The notes: a model not told the origin generated them from the letters alone. DNA of 64,000 bases from Branchiostoma lanceolatum (GCF_035083965.1 NC_089732.1:2710883-2774882), one strand, 5' to 3'. Counted from the first letter of the stretch, positions 50,914 through 63,971 are shown. Translations and numbers: made by a program.

Positions 50914-53900
50914 ATGAATGTGGCGACGTCTGGATCCAGAAGCGCGATGAATGTGACGTCGTCTGGATCTCGCTCGACCGCGGGATTGTCTAGCAGCCTG
51001 TCGAGGCCCACGGACCAGTCGATGTCTGCACGGTCGACCCTCCCCCCATCCCAGGAGGACAGCCTGTCCAGCAATGATGTGGTTCACAACGCACACAGGG
51101 TGCAACAGCAAGGCTTCACCTCGGAATCTGACCAGACAGAGGTTAGAACAATTGTCGTCAATTGATCAATGAACTAACCAACCAACCAACCAATCAATCA
51201 ATTTCATATAGGAAAGTGCTTTGCTATTAGCTAAATACATGTAAACTCTTGTTTGGGAAAAGAAATTAACATCTTTCCAGCTTTCTTCCTCTTTCAGCTC
51301 AGGGATGGCAACTGAAGCTGAGCACACATGTACAGGTCTGCATTTTGCAATAGAACAGCCAGAGGTCCCCCTCTGCAGTCAGTAGCTCACAGTGGTTGGG
51401 ACAAGTGTCTTGAAAATGATCAGTCAGAGTACTAGCATTATCAAACAAGGTCATTCTGGACCTTCTCCCTCAGTTTCTTCTGGTAGCCTTCAAATTGGCA
51501 CGGTAGCCTTGTCGACTCTGAGGTACTCAGAGTTTGAATCCCTGACAGGTCCCGATGTTGTGCCCTTGGGAAAGGCACTTTACACCAGTTTCCTCACTCG
51601 GCTCAGGTGTATATGAGTACCTAGCTTTAACTAGGGATGTCCCCCGGATAGTCTAGACCCGGTGTGTTATGCCTTTATGCAAACAAACCAATACAAGCAA
51701 AGTTTAGGAAATTTTCTGGAGTTGTTTTTATTTAGGAACATTTTCTAAAAAAAAAAAGTCATCCCTAGAAAGACGAGCTCTTTAATTTTGTGGATATGAA
51801 AACGCAATGCTAACAGAGAATTTTTTGGTTTGCAGACATACCTGAGTGTTGTGTGGCATGCGGGAACCCTGGGGTTGGCATACTTCAGCACAGAAACAAG
51901 CTACGTCTACATGATGATGGACACTGCAGAAACTGAAGACTTTCAGCTACTCAGACAGGGTTAGTAGAATAGTTCTGTGTAATTTGTAAAGTTGGTTGTA
52001 AATCATCGATGAAGGTTAGACATCTAGGTAATAAGGTACGCCAAATAACAGTTACTAAAGCAAGTGGATAAAATTTTTCATGTCTGCAGGACTGTTTTAA
52101 AATTTTATCCAGCTGCTTGATAACTGTTTGGCGTAGTTTGTTATAAAACCCGTCAAATGTATCCTTAAAAAGAATTGTTCAACAATGCAGTGGCATTTTT
52201 TCTCCAAAAGCATTTGTATTATACAAACATCATGGTGATATCTTATGTTTATGTTACAGTCAATGGAGGAATGTTGTTTGTTTGTTGACAGTCAATATAA
52301 TATATTGACCGTCAACAAATTATGATAACATAGAACCTAATATCAAACTAATTACCCATTCTGGTGATAAGCCTTTTAAGTTTTTAACCTTCTCCCTGCT
52401 GCCTAACTCTATAACCAACAGAGAATTGGGTGCTAAACAGCTACTTTAGTGTGCTAAAGGTTAATTATGCAAATTTTGTTCGTTATTGATAAAGAATTAT
52501 GGTGTGAGTGGAATTCGCATTACGCCCCAGGCTAATGTAATCTAAGTGTGACAGCCCAGATTCCAATCACTGTGACGTTTAATTTTCTATTAGAGCGGTT
52601 TTCCCTCCAGGGACTCCTGCGATGAGTCATGTCTGCATGGGGTGGAAAATTAGGGATGATCATGTCAACACTGGGATGTCAGCGTCTTATTTATCAAATA
52701 CTGTGAAATGTTTGCGACAATTTGATATCGCAGTAGGGGGAAAATGGAGTGTTTTTGGTTTTTTTATGTTTAACAAAAATTTTTGTTTCAAGTTCGTGGC
52801 GAAGAAGTCACAGTGAAAACTGTGAACATAAAACTGCTGGGATGACAGATTCTTATTGATCAAATAATACTTACTCTGGAACCATGCATAGTTATGTTCT
52901 TCATGTTATTTATTATAGAATGAGTTGTTTTCTAAGAGCCTACTTTCTGATTTGCACGCTTGCATCCATTGAAACCAACCCCCTGAAAACTCACCAGCTT
53001 GCCCTAATGAACTAGGTGGGCGGGTCATGATGATAAGGTTACCAGGCTGAGTGTGAGTCATCACTGGCTTCAGGGCTTGGAGAGCAAACCTGTGCCAGGA
53101 AGTTGGTAAACTTCTCAACTTACATATAGGTCAAGCTGAGGGGCGTGGCAGGGGCAGGGTTTTAAGTGTCAGGTCTGAGTCATAGCACTGTAAGTTCTTT
53201 TATTTTTGCAGTGACATAGTTTTACAGAAGGAGGGGAGTTGTGTCTTTCCTCGTGTTTTACTAGTAAGTTTGCGGTTGAAGCAATTACTGTACAGTAGTA
53301 ATGTAATCAATGGGAATGCCTATTTTCAAGGTCATAATTTGACTACACAAAAATTGAAAAAAGAAAACCGTCACAAACATTTTGATATTTACGGTATTTT
53401 GTTTAGACCTTGTTCACACCGATTTGATAGCTTTGTCGTCTAAGACTTTTACAGAGAGTTGATAAACCAAAATGGAAATAAGGAAGACTCAGTTACAGTT
53501 CTACAACAGTTACTGTTGGTACCAAAAATATTAACATTTTGGCATTTATATGTGCCTAACATGATACATTGTAAAGTAACATTCTTGATATCTAAGTTTC
53601 ATCATCTGCTTATTATATGTGTATGTGTGCAAAATATACTGTCCCAGTGACTTAATTTCTAGTACTGTAAATTTGGAAATGCTTGCGGTGGGCTTATTTT
53701 TGTGGTTTGCGCAGTGACCTCTCCACCGCGACATTATGACACTGCAAACATGCATTTCCATTGCATTACTCATACTGTACTGCAGAATTGTTTTCATCTC
53801 AAACTTGACATACATGTCCTGAAATACAAGTACTCATTTCCCCTCCTACTGCAAAGTTAAGTCTGGGTGAAAATAATTGATACAGTCAAAGTATCATACA

Positions 53901-56900
53901 CTCACACATGAACTTTTCCAAGCGTTTATGATCATATAAGTAGTGTGAAATTAAATCCTGGTTTAAGTGATTAATAAAATGCATTTTACAGTATTATACA
54001 GTGATCTGTCACACATTAACTTTTCCAAGTGTTCATGATCATATAGCAAGTAGTGGATCAATTTATATAAGGTTGTTCATTTATTACTTTTTCTGTTCAG
54101 GACTGAGCTTTTGCAAAAAAATTAACCTTTACCACTCTGAAGTAGCCGTTTGGCACCCGATTCCCTACAGGTTACAGATTTAGGCAGCAGGGAGAAGGTT
54201 AAAGCCCATCCCCCTCTGCAGTGCCCTCCTGTACAAGTGTACCTAACACAAAGACTAATGTCTGAGGAATGTGGCTATGACTCATAGGAGTTCTGTGGTA
54301 ATATTGTGATTGATAACCAGTGATAGCAGCTAACCGCATCTGTCACATTCATATTAACCATGTTCACCACTTCACTGATATAAACGCCTTTGTTAACCGT
54401 ACATATAATTATCAACGTATTGATTTCACCATGAGTCATCAGCAAAAATAGCTAGCTACCTGTTAATACCTGATCATCGTTATAACATGCTGACCTTCAG
54501 AAAAAATATAGCCTTGTATGCAGGGCTGTCTCAAGCTTTTGATTTTTTTCCGTCCCACTCATTGTTTGGGGGTCCATATTGTTGATTTTCATTGTTAAAT
54601 TTGTGATGTTGTATACAGTATAAAGCTTACAAAAATACATGTAGCTCTGCTAAGCGCCCCCTGGCAGACCATATAGAAACTGCAGGCAGAAACTCATGGC
54701 CACACACAGATAGATGTACATTTTACAGGCACGCTTTGGTATTAAACTTATTAATAAGCTCTTCTACATACATATGGTACATGTAATTCATTCCTGTCTT
54801 TTGTCCTGTCTGCAAATTGACTAGTACCCCATAGATGAATGTCATCTCTGCTGGAAAAAGAAAATTCCCTTTGGACTGATTTTGTAGAACAGGAAGATTT
54901 AATTCTCTTGCTTGGACAGTACCTTAATTGCATGCAGTCTGGGCAAATGCTGACAGAACAGGCTGATTGCTTTTATGTGTGTACGTGACATCCATACGTA
55001 ACAACACTATCAATGTCACAGGCAAAGGCTGTCTTTTGGGGGGGATTAATCAAGCCAGAAAGGATTGAAGGGATCGAAATGCCACCTGCATACTGTACAT
55101 GTAAAATTTCTGACTGACTGTGTGAGGTTAGTGCAGGTATTTTTGACTACATGTACTTGCACCCAACCTGCACTGGCCCATGCACATGTACACATGTGCA
55201 CATGTGTCTGTGTATCTGTGTTTGTTTAGTCAAACTTGTTTTTGAACAACTTATATGTTTGATCCATGATAATTGTTAGGGCTCGATATTGCATTTATGT
55301 TTGTATTTTCTGTACTCATTTTGTTAGTGACTAATAAGCAGGAAAGACACTCAAAACTTTTTGCATTTACTCAAAACATGTAAGCAGTTGCCTTGATAAA
55401 AACTAGGACAAATTTTCAATACACATTATTTTTTTTTAGATTGTGAAACAAGCCCCATAGCTGCTGCAGCTTCTTGTAGTTCTAGGGAGAGTGTTGAAAA
55501 TTGCACTCTCGTGCGATTTGGCGAGAACCCACAATACTTGAAGGGGCGGTCCATTATGGTAGCTGTTTGTTGTTTTTTGGACTCGGTTCTTGCACCTTGT
55601 ACAGATGTTCGCTACTGAATGTTGCCTTATTGTTCCCCCTGCAGTGCTGAGGCAGGTGTCCCCCAGCTGCATCATCACCAGCTCCAAACAGGACGAGAAG
55701 ATGCTTCAGGTGCTCAGGCACAAAGGTCAGGGCAGCTACCTTGTACAGGACATGTTATTGTTTGATGTACAGTCAAACCTTGTTTCAGCAACCACTGAGG
55801 AAAAAGTTGCTGAGGACAGGCGGATTCTCAGGACAGGGTGGCGTTAGAAATGGACGGAACTGTTTTAATCTGGCTTGTGGCTACAATATAGAGGTGGTTG
55901 CCTGTGCCAGGTGATTGTCCGACCAGGTTTAACTATCTCAATATGATTTACCGTAAGTAACATCACAGACTATGTTTTGGTTTTCTTCATGTAATTAATT
56001 TTTTGGCAAACTGTAATTTACTGTAAATGAATGTTAAGTTAAAGAAAAATATAGTCTGTTATTAAATCTTTTAAAAGTGCAATTTTAAGCTTTGTCTGAA
56101 GTACATGTATTTTCTCCTGTCTGCAGAGTCTTCAGTTCTGCTGTCCAGTGATGGGGAGGAGGGGGGTGTCCAACTGGAGGTCTTACCAAGCATCGACTTC
56201 AGTAAGCTTGGCTTTTGTATCTTTTAAAGTGTTAATATGACACCAACAACACTATTCTAAGATGAAAAATTTCCTGATTACATTCAACTAAACAGTGCAT
56301 AAGAATTGTGATTACATTTAATTTTTCATGTTTGCTTTTCAAAAGAATGTTTTTAGTGAGCTTTAGAACAGCTGTCGTGTTGACTTTGATGTCAACAGAG
56401 AAATTTTGTTTGATCACCTGGGGTCAGGAATCAATTGAGCAAGAACATGAAGTATTATTCTAGCTTGAAAGTTCATCTGTGTTGGTAGGAATCATTCTGA
56501 AACAAGACTGAATGTCCAGGTGATTCTATATGAATGTGCTGTGAAACTTCCGAGGTGGAAGTATAATTTGTAACGTTCAATGTTGTTTAAACTGTAAACT
56601 CAACCATGCAGGAACACTCGATTGAAGTTTAAGCAGCGTGAACTGAAATGAATTTTACAGCATTCCTCTGTGTACTAGGTTTGGAGGTGTGCAAGAGACG
56701 CATCCTGGCTCTGAACCTTCCCAGCATCCCTCAACACTTCACCGAGTCAGAGCGGGTTATTTACTTGTCGTCTTTGGTGGCTTTCGAAAATGTGAACATG
56801 GTAAAAAGCCTTCTTTTGATTTGAAAAAAAAAATTACGCTTTGTCACCAGCCTTTTATTTATGGATTGAGGACATTGATATATTGTCATATTCAAGTTCT

Positions 56901-59900
56901 CCTCCCTGTCCTAAGCTTTCATTATGTCTACTCGCTATGTTTTCACATTATACAAAATGTCCAAGAACCATGGAAATAAACTGGTCTGGCCTAATTCTCC
57001 ACTCCGTTTCTCTTACCCAAAGTGACCCCCTTTCTTCCTTCCTTAACTTAAGACAGTTGAGTCTAAAGATATCTTTTTTTGCACATATGTGTATATTCTA
57101 TTACAGTATAAAGCTGTCAGGTACAAGACATATCCACAGGAACTTTGATGCCCAGTTCAGTTTTAACCTTTAGCATACTGAAGTAGCCATTTGGCACCCC
57201 ATTCTCTATTGGTTACAGAGTTATGCAGCAGGGAGAAGGTTAAAATTTTGCTGGTAAACACTGTTTGTTGTTTTTATTGTCACCTTGATTAGGTGTTACA
57301 CCAGCTGTATAGTGGGTCTGTATGACTGTATGTCAAGAGCATAACTCTAGAAACCTTTGATGGATCTTCATAATTTTCGGTAGGTGTGTAGTGGTTGTGC
57401 AAAGGAAGGTCAAGTTTGAAAATGGTTCACCTGGCGTTTTCCAACAGTACTGCAGCAAACTTGTTGTTAATGTTATTGCCATGTTTGTTGACCCCTTGAT
57501 CAGGTGCGAGCCACTGGGGCACTCCTGAAGTACCTGGACAAGAACAGAGTCGGCGTGGAGCTGGAGGATGCTGACGTGCGAACACCTGTCTTGGCACTCA
57601 AGACGTTCTCCTTGTAAGACATGATTTGATATATGATTAGGTACAGTCACATACAATGTAGTCGCGTTACAGTAACTCCATTGTCATGTTTTAAATCATC
57701 CAAGGCCACACCAGCTTGTCTTAATATCATCCACCACCCTGTCTTGACACTCAAGACATTTTCCTTGTAAGACATGATTTTGATTTGAAGATGTCCGAAT
57801 TGCTTTAATGATTTTATTGTCATTCAGAACTTCTTTGTAACATGCATATGTAAAGCTGGTACTGTAAAATCCTGAAATGTCCATGTAGTAGTGTACATTC
57901 CGTGCAGTAGCTTGCAAAGTCCAGTGGTAAGCTGCCCTGTCTTTGGACCAAGAGTTTGAATCCTGGCTGTGTTGCTCACCTGACATGCTCACTACTGGAA
58001 ATTGTTGTAGTCCTTAGAACGGTACGTTAAGCCATGATAGTCCACTGTTCATTGTGCTTGTCAAAAAGAGCTAGGGGAATTTCCCTGCTGCAATGAACCT
58101 GTAAATACAGTGTACATAGCGTCTGTCTTCTCTACCTCTGTTCTGAGCACTAATCCTGTCCGTCTGCTTTTCCAGAGAAAACATCATGATCATAGACGAC
58201 AGCAGTTATAGGTAATGTCATTCTTGTTGAATCACGCTGATTGGTTAAACCGTAATGTGCTTTTAACTTTTAGTTTTGACCTCTTTTGATGTGACAGTTG
58301 ACATCAATGTTTGGCCCGGTTTACACACAATTTACATCAAGTCCCTGATGGAGGATAGAGTGGAATGGAGGAAGTTTTCAAGCTTGGTTCGAACGGTAGC
58401 TTGACCAAAGTAAGTAAGTAAGTAAGTTACACACAAGTTTTCAAAGTCGAGTCGGAGCTTTGGGCTGCTCAAGTGAAGTTTTTCTACTATGGAAAACACT
58501 TCTCGTGTGGCCTAGGGTTCTCCTTGAACAGTCCTGAGTTGACTCCAAGTTGACTTGAAAATGTTTGTGTAACAAAAATTTTCTTGCATTGACTTAAGGC
58601 AAAGTTTTCTCAATGTAATTTACATGAAACATGTAGCTGAATAAGCTTAAGGTACAACCCTGCCGTATTTTGCCAGTGCCTTTGCCAGTGACTTAAGGCA
58701 AAGTTTTCTCAATACAATGTACATGAAACATGTAGCTGAATAAGCTTAAGGTACAACCCTGCCGTATTTTGCCAGTGCCTTGCAGATTTTTCAGAAGGAA
58801 TCCCACCCATCAGTGTACAAGTCAGGCAGCGGTGCCAAAGAGGGCCTGAGTTTGTTTGGTGAGGTTTTAGACTGAGCCTGTTGCTCACAAAAATGTTTGT
58901 TCCCTGAATTTCATTGGTTGCCTTTGGTTATCTTGGGCTGAAATAAGCACACAATTTATTAGCCTGTGTTTCAAATAGAAAAAAAAACAGCCAGTTTTTC
59001 TGAATGTTTAAAAAGATATTTTACAAAAATGTAGGGACATCAAACAATGGTCCCATAGCCAGATTCACCTCAGGGAAAGCAAACAAAAGTGTCAAAACTT
59101 GATTCAAAAGTATCACCAAAATGTAGCTTGCTAAGGGTTAAAGAGATTTTTCAGAAAGAGTCCGTCCTTACCTATATATCAACAAGATTTTCACCCTCAA
59201 GAATTTCTAGAAATTCAAGTCTAAATTTCTTATTTTTATTGACTTCAAGATTATTTTTCTTCTTATGTTTAAGAAAATGTTAGAAATTTTCTCTCCTCTT
59301 TCTTGAATTATCTTACTTTGAGACAAATTTTCTATTAAGAAAAAATTACTTGAGAAAAAATTCTTAGCTCGTGGACAAAATGTGTTTCTTAAACACAGAA
59401 TGTTTTCTTCTTTTGAGAATTTTTTTCTGTGTATAAGAAGAAACAAGAAAAACTAGAAAAGGCATTTTTGGTAGTGTACTTACACTTTATTATCACAGGG
59501 ATCATGAACAGAACAAAGTCCATCTTGGGGAGCCGTATGATGGGGTGAGTAGAAAACCTTGAAGTTGAAGTCATATTACTTTGTTTGGTACACTTAAATG
59601 CATCCCTCAATATAGAATACAACATGGTGTATTCCATATCGTACCCATGGGAGGGCTGGGACGAAGGGTAATGTGGAATGCACGGCGTTGTATTTTATTT
59701 TGTCATACCCACCCGATGAAACACACATTTCAATGCGAAAAACTAGCGAAATGCACCAGAAGTTGAGAAAGTTTTGTGTCCTCAAACAAAAAGATTGTAG
59801 CAACATCGATTCCAACCTCTGAATCCGGTTGTCAAATTTTCTTGGGAGCTATGATAGGTTTGTATACCAGGCTATAATCGAATTGCCTCTCCCACAGCTT

Positions 59901-62900
59901 GTGGTTCCAGCGCCCCTTGCAGGACCTGCGTGAACTGCAGGCGAGGCATGATGCAGTAGAGTTCTTCTCCAGTCCATCCCACATGGAGGTGACCTCGTCC
60001 CTACAGGACTCGCTCAAGCACATGAAGAATGTCAACGTGAGTACATCTTAGATACTAAGAATCTTATATGAAAATAAATGTTTCCACTGCACCAGTTATC
60101 TTTACCCTATAAAGCATAGACATAATAGCTCACCCACCATCGAGTAACATTTGCTGGGCATTGCTGTTGAGCCAAGAAGAAAGTAGTTTCATCCACCCTC
60201 CTTATATATTATGGAAACCAAGAGGCTGAGTGCTCTGTAGAAGTTTGACTTTAACTGGCACTGTTAGTTAGAGACACTGGAATTGAATATGATTCAACAC
60301 TTAGAAAAATGATGCTGGACAGGGCAATGTGGAGTTAAATAATTATGTACTTCTTGTTTGGTCGATAGATAATTAAATTAATTATCTAATATGTTTTGCT
60401 GTTGTTTATTTTCCCCTCCAGCGAGTTTTGGCCAGAATGAGATCAGGACAGGCTTCAGTGGGAGATTGGCAGGCCCTGTACAAGGTTAGTTCTGTGCTAG
60501 TTTTGTTAATTTTTTTTCTATGTAATACTATGTTAGTCTTGCATTTTGTGTATGCCCTCATAGGTATTTTAAGTTGCAGACGTCTCAATGTGCTTTGTGA
60601 AAGTTTGTATTGAATTTTGAATATTGTTCAGGTACAGGTTTAGCTGGGCATGAATTTGCAGTAAACTTTTCAATATTGTGTACTGCAGACTGCCTACAAT
60701 GGGATCTACATAGGAGACGTGTGCAGGGCCCAGCCACAGCATATTCACATCTTCAACAGGGTATGTTGTTGTTCCTACTTTATATACATGTACTCACCTT
60801 CATATACAAATGTAGCTTGAAAGGCTTCTAATATTGTTTGCTCTAAGACTGCACAGAATTTCCAGCCGTATTTAATGTCTATGTACATGTACATGTAAGT
60901 TGTCTGGGCATAATGTAGTTTTCAAGTGGTTAAGAATTAATAATCAGAAAGCAAAATATTGATTATCTCCATGAAAAATTAAGATATTGTTTTGGGTGTG
61001 TCTGTGTGTCTCTCTGTATGTTTGTTTTGACCTAGACGTGCTATGGTCTTGATCTTTTGGTGGCAAATAGCTTGTGATGTAAGGAAGAAGTGGTGTAGTG
61101 TTGAACCCTCTAGCAGCTTGCTCCGGAACTGCAAGAGCGTTTTTTTAATGATCAGTGTGATCCATTACAGATTTCCCAGAGGTTCTCTGATGATCTTCAT
61201 CGTATTGCAACACTCATCCATAAGATAGTAAGTAACACTTTGAGTCGTATCCAAATGCAAGCAGAAGGCCATTGTGGTTATATATGAGAGACTCCTAGCA
61301 GTTACGGTAGGTACTGCAAATTTCTTCCAAAACGTCACATAACAAGTTTCATACAGATACATTGTAAATGTACCTGTACTTTTTTTCTGAAACAAGTTTT
61401 AACTGTAATTTCCAAAGCAGAGATTGGACTTACCCAAATTTTCTACTGTACAACACCAGTCTTTGTCAAGGAATGAGCAATCCACCGCTGACGTCATGTT
61501 ATGCAGATAAGACACGTGACTCGGTGAGCAGTGGATCATAAGTTGCAGGAAGTCTAATTTCTACCAACACAGATGAACTTTCAAGCTGTACCTTTTTTGT
61601 TTTTTCCAGGTTGATTTTGAGGAGAGCACAGTTCACAACAGACTTGTGGTGAAGCCACACGTAGATCCAGAGCTGGATGAAAGTAAGAGAACAATGTTGA
61701 ATACAGTTACACTGTAAAACAATGGTATTTCAGCGGTATGGTATTATGTGTGAGTGCTTGAGTGTGTGTGTGTGTGTGTGCCCTGCAGTTTCTGCATACA
61801 TCACAACTTAAGCATGAGGTAGTGAAGTCTGCTATCTCTGATTGTCTTGTAAAGCGGTAGTTCCAACGACATCTAGACATTGAGGCAAAAAGTAATTATC
61901 GAGGCTAATTTTATTCCTTCTTTTTTTTCGTGATTCCGTGTCCATCATGCCACTTTAATCAATGTTGCCGAACGTTATACAATGTGTAACTTAAATCAAG
62001 TTTCTAAGAGAACATTCAGATTTGAAAACTTTCAAGATGGTGTCTGGATCTAGGTAAATATGGATTCGAAGCTGACATTCAAAACTTATATTTTGCAATG
62101 GATAATTTAGCAACTAGCATCAGTTCATTCTTAATTTTGATCTTCTTGCGTCTTGACTTTCTCTCAGAGAAGCGGACGTACAACGGCCTGCCCGACTTCA
62201 TGACCAGAGTGGCCCGAGAGGAGCTGGGCAAACTGGACGACAGCATCACGGAGTGTAACGTTATCTACCTACCACAGGTCAGCTTTCAAAATTCAAGATG
62301 GCGCTATAGCTCAAACTGGTAGCAACCTCACAGTTGAGCTCCTGGTTCCTATTAGTTGGTAACTGGGAGTACCCTGTTTAGTGCTGGGTCAGGACATCTC
62401 GATTGGGGCTGCACACGTATTTTGGAAGGAGCGTCAAAAGGGGTCTCAATTTGTTAGAGGAGATGCCTTGAGCATGTTAAAGGGGAAGGGCTAGCAACCC
62501 CTCCCTGTAAAATATATATCCTGCTTCTGAAACAACAAGGAAATTGCTGCCCTATGTGACTCTAGATGAAACAAATGAATGAAGGAAGGAAGGAACGAAC
62601 AAACTTTATTGCTGGATCGCTCGTGGAATTTGTGGAGAGCACTGTCAGTGATCTGTTAATTTCCCTTCAGCTGGGTTACCTGCTGGCCATCCCGTGTACA
62701 TCACAGATCAAGGAGGAGGAGAACTTTCACATGCCTGGTCTGGAATTTGTGGTGAGGACATACATGTACAGACTTTAGAATACCAGAAATTCAGAAATCT
62801 AAAGCTGTCACGTGCTACATGTATATCTAGCTCATATGATACATGTGTGAAATTTAAAGAAATTTGAAGCAGCGAACTCTAATATCATTGAATTTTAGTT

Positions 62901-63754
62901 GTGTTCTATAATAAGATTTTTGAAGACTTTTTATAGTTTAATACCCAATATTTATTGCAGTTCCTGTCTAATGGCATGGTCCACTACAAAAGTGCCAGTA
63001 CAAGAGGTATGTGGATTAGGCATATGGATCATAGTTACTCTCCAATGTTTAAAATAATTGTCTCTCAACAATTCTTTTTCTTACAAAGCCATCAGGCCAC
63101 AGTCAAGATTGTTAGTAAGTCATTTGATTAGTATATTTACAATATAATTAACTAGCAAAGATAGACCTTTTTTCTCTAATTTCGAAAAAGAAAAAATAGT
63201 GAAGATTTGATTTAATTTTTTAATTATAAAACCTTTCAGAATTGGATGCTCTTCTTGGAGACACACAGTGTGAGATTACAGGTAATTTCAATGTCATACA
63301 ACACAATAAATCTACATGATTGTACAAACTGTACGGTATTTAAGTTTCAGTTACTATTAAAAGATGTGTTGTTTCAGTTTTAGAATTTGAATGGACACTG
63401 AGTTTGACTGTTGGATAGTATCTTAAAATACACTTCAAGATTCTGTTATATCTTTGTTTCTCTTTTAACCAATTCATATTAACTTTGGAATCTATTATAT
63501 ATATATAGTAATAAAAATATTCTTATACATGTGCTTTTTTTCTGTAGAAAATACATTGTACGGGACCAGCACCTGGCCTGAGCACATTATGGGATACATG
63601 ATCAAAGTGGGTAGCCTCAAACTTCACTGACATATCAATGACACTGTTGTTCCTCAGACCATGAGACCAGCATCATGCACAAACTACAGAACACCATCCT
63701 GGACCATGCTGCTGTACTGTTGGACGTTATGGAGTGTGTGGCAGAGATGGACTG
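50914..63754 (+). CDS. MSH5: MutS homologue 5 (meiotic), 5' 19 coding exons
   Basis: Meiotic crossover factor; in known animals it partners MSH4. Exons: 50914-51141, 51836-51959, 55645-55725, 56127-56201, 56679-56800, 57504-57613, 58176-58211, 58776-58858, 59499-59544, 59898-60036, 60422-60484, 60689-60760, 61171-61227, 61610-61682, 62168-62277, 62671-62751, 62961-63006, 63240-63281 and 63658-63754. All phases agree, giving 561 aa so far. After a Ser-rich N-terminus of about 75 aa come [120 protein letters not shown] and [13 protein letters not shown], the MSH5 order. Exon 8 uses the acceptor at 58775. The ATPase domain lies right of the window. ATG 50914 is chosen in an exon whose acceptor is near 50890-50900; a 5' non-coding exon is likely. 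Confidence 0.95.
51483..51660 (+). mobile_element. tRNA-derived SINE, family 2
   Basis: B-box-like ctcagagtttgaatccctg after a tRNA-like head, then the family-2 body: tgtgcccttgggaaaggcac, tttcctcactcggctc, gtgtatatgagtacctagct. It lies in MSH5 intron 1. Confidence 0.75.
52025..52150 (-). mobile_element. Fold-back element related to the 15090/16460 repeats
   Basis: The left half (gtaataaggtacgccaaata, caagtggataaaatttt) is the inverse complement of the right half (aaaattttatccagctgctt, ctgtttggcgta). One arm matches the repeats in the sialyltransferase locus on the opposite strand. MSH5 intron 2. Confidence 0.7.
52282..52318. repeat. 37-bp near-perfect palindrome
   Basis: ttgttgac-gtcaatata is followed directly by its inverse complement, with one unpaired difference on each side. 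It lies in MSH5 intron 2. No known site is recognised. Confidence 0.85.
52384..52464 (-). mobile_element. TTAACCTT-ended MITE, copy 2
   Basis: Inverse orientation relative to the other copies: starts ttaaccttctccctgctgcc and ends gtgctaaaggttaa. MSH5 intron 2. Confidence 0.7.
52465..54121. other. MSH5 intron 2, no feature recognised
   Basis: Large AT-rich intron sequence between two MITE copies. No exon with MSH5 similarity is visible, and none is needed, since exon 2 ends in phase 1 and exon 3 resumes the same alignment. Confidence 0.5.
54122..54202 (+). mobile_element. TTAACCTT-ended MITE, copy 3
   Basis: Starts ttaacctttaccactctgaa and ends agcagggagaaggttaa, with gtagccgtttggcacccgat inside. 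MSH5 intron 2. Confidence 0.7.
55768..55937 (+). mobile_element. TACAGTCAAAC-ended MITE, diverged copy
   Basis: Starts tacagtcaaaccttgtttca and ends gaccaggtttaacta, with ggttgcctgtgccagg inside. Related to 63771-63971, which has intact ends. MSH5 intron 3. Confidence 0.6.
57163..57243 (+). mobile_element. TTAACCTT-ended MITE, copy 4
   Basis: Starts ttaacctttagcatactgaa and ends gcagggagaaggttaa. MSH5 intron 5. Confidence 0.7.
57738..57786 (+). pseudogene. Duplicated 3' edge of MSH5 exon 6 with its donor
   Basis: cctgtcttgacactcaagac, then attttccttgtaagacatga, repeats the end of exon 6 and the first intron bases (about 57580-57630) with few changes. It has no acceptor or exon body, so it is a decoy donor and not an exon. 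Confidence 0.8.
57905..58090 (+). mobile_element. tRNA-derived SINE, family 3
   Basis: tRNA-like head with A-box-like aaagtccagtggtaagctgc and B-box gagtttgaatcctggc. The tail part reads aaaaagagctaggggaattt. It lies in MSH5 intron 6. Confidence 0.65.
58591..58788 (+). repeat. 99-bp tandem duplication of the MSH5 exon 8 acceptor region
   Basis: Units begin gacttaaggcaaagttttct at 58591 and 58690. Each includes gtacaaccctgccgtatttt and the acceptor gccag followed by tgcct, the first bases of exon 8. Only the second copy continues into the exon body, so the first is a decoy 3' splice site. Confidence 0.9.
62302..62612 (+). mobile_element. tRNA-derived SINE, family 1, nearly full length
   Basis: Starts with an A box (tatagctcaaactggtagc), has the family body (tcaggacatctcgattgggg, gggaagggctagcaacccct) and ends in a tail of gaatgaaggaaggaaggaac. 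It lies in MSH5 intron 15, only about 25 bp after the exon 15 donor and about 60 bp before the exon 16 acceptor. Confidence 0.85.
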
Positions 63755-63770
63755 GTTAGTGTTCTTCAAA

Positions 63771-63971
63771 TACAGTCAAACAGTCAAACTTGTTGTCTGA
63801 GCAACAATTCAAGACTGTGGAAAATGGTTGCTAAGGTGGTTGCTCATTGCTTAGGACAGAGCAGGTTTGAACTTTAAACTATTTAAAAATGGACGAGGCT
63901 ATTTAAAAGTGGTACAGCCTATGCCAATTAGTTTCCTACGCCATGCGGTTGCCTGACCAAGTTTGACTGTA
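63771..63971 (+). mobile_element. 201-bp MITE with TACAGTCAAAC ends (Tc1/mariner-like)
   Basis: Perfect 11-bp terminal inverted repeats, TACAGTCAAAC and GTTTGACTGTA, each including a TA at the outer edge as in Tc1/mariner elements. No transposase. It lies in the MSH5 intron after exon 19. Confidence 0.75.

Noticed and set aside
63547-63608. Possible extra MSH5 exon bounded by ctgtag and gtgggt
   Set aside because: Its 59-bp length breaks the phase between exons 18 and 19, which join correctly without it, and its translation does not resemble MSH5.
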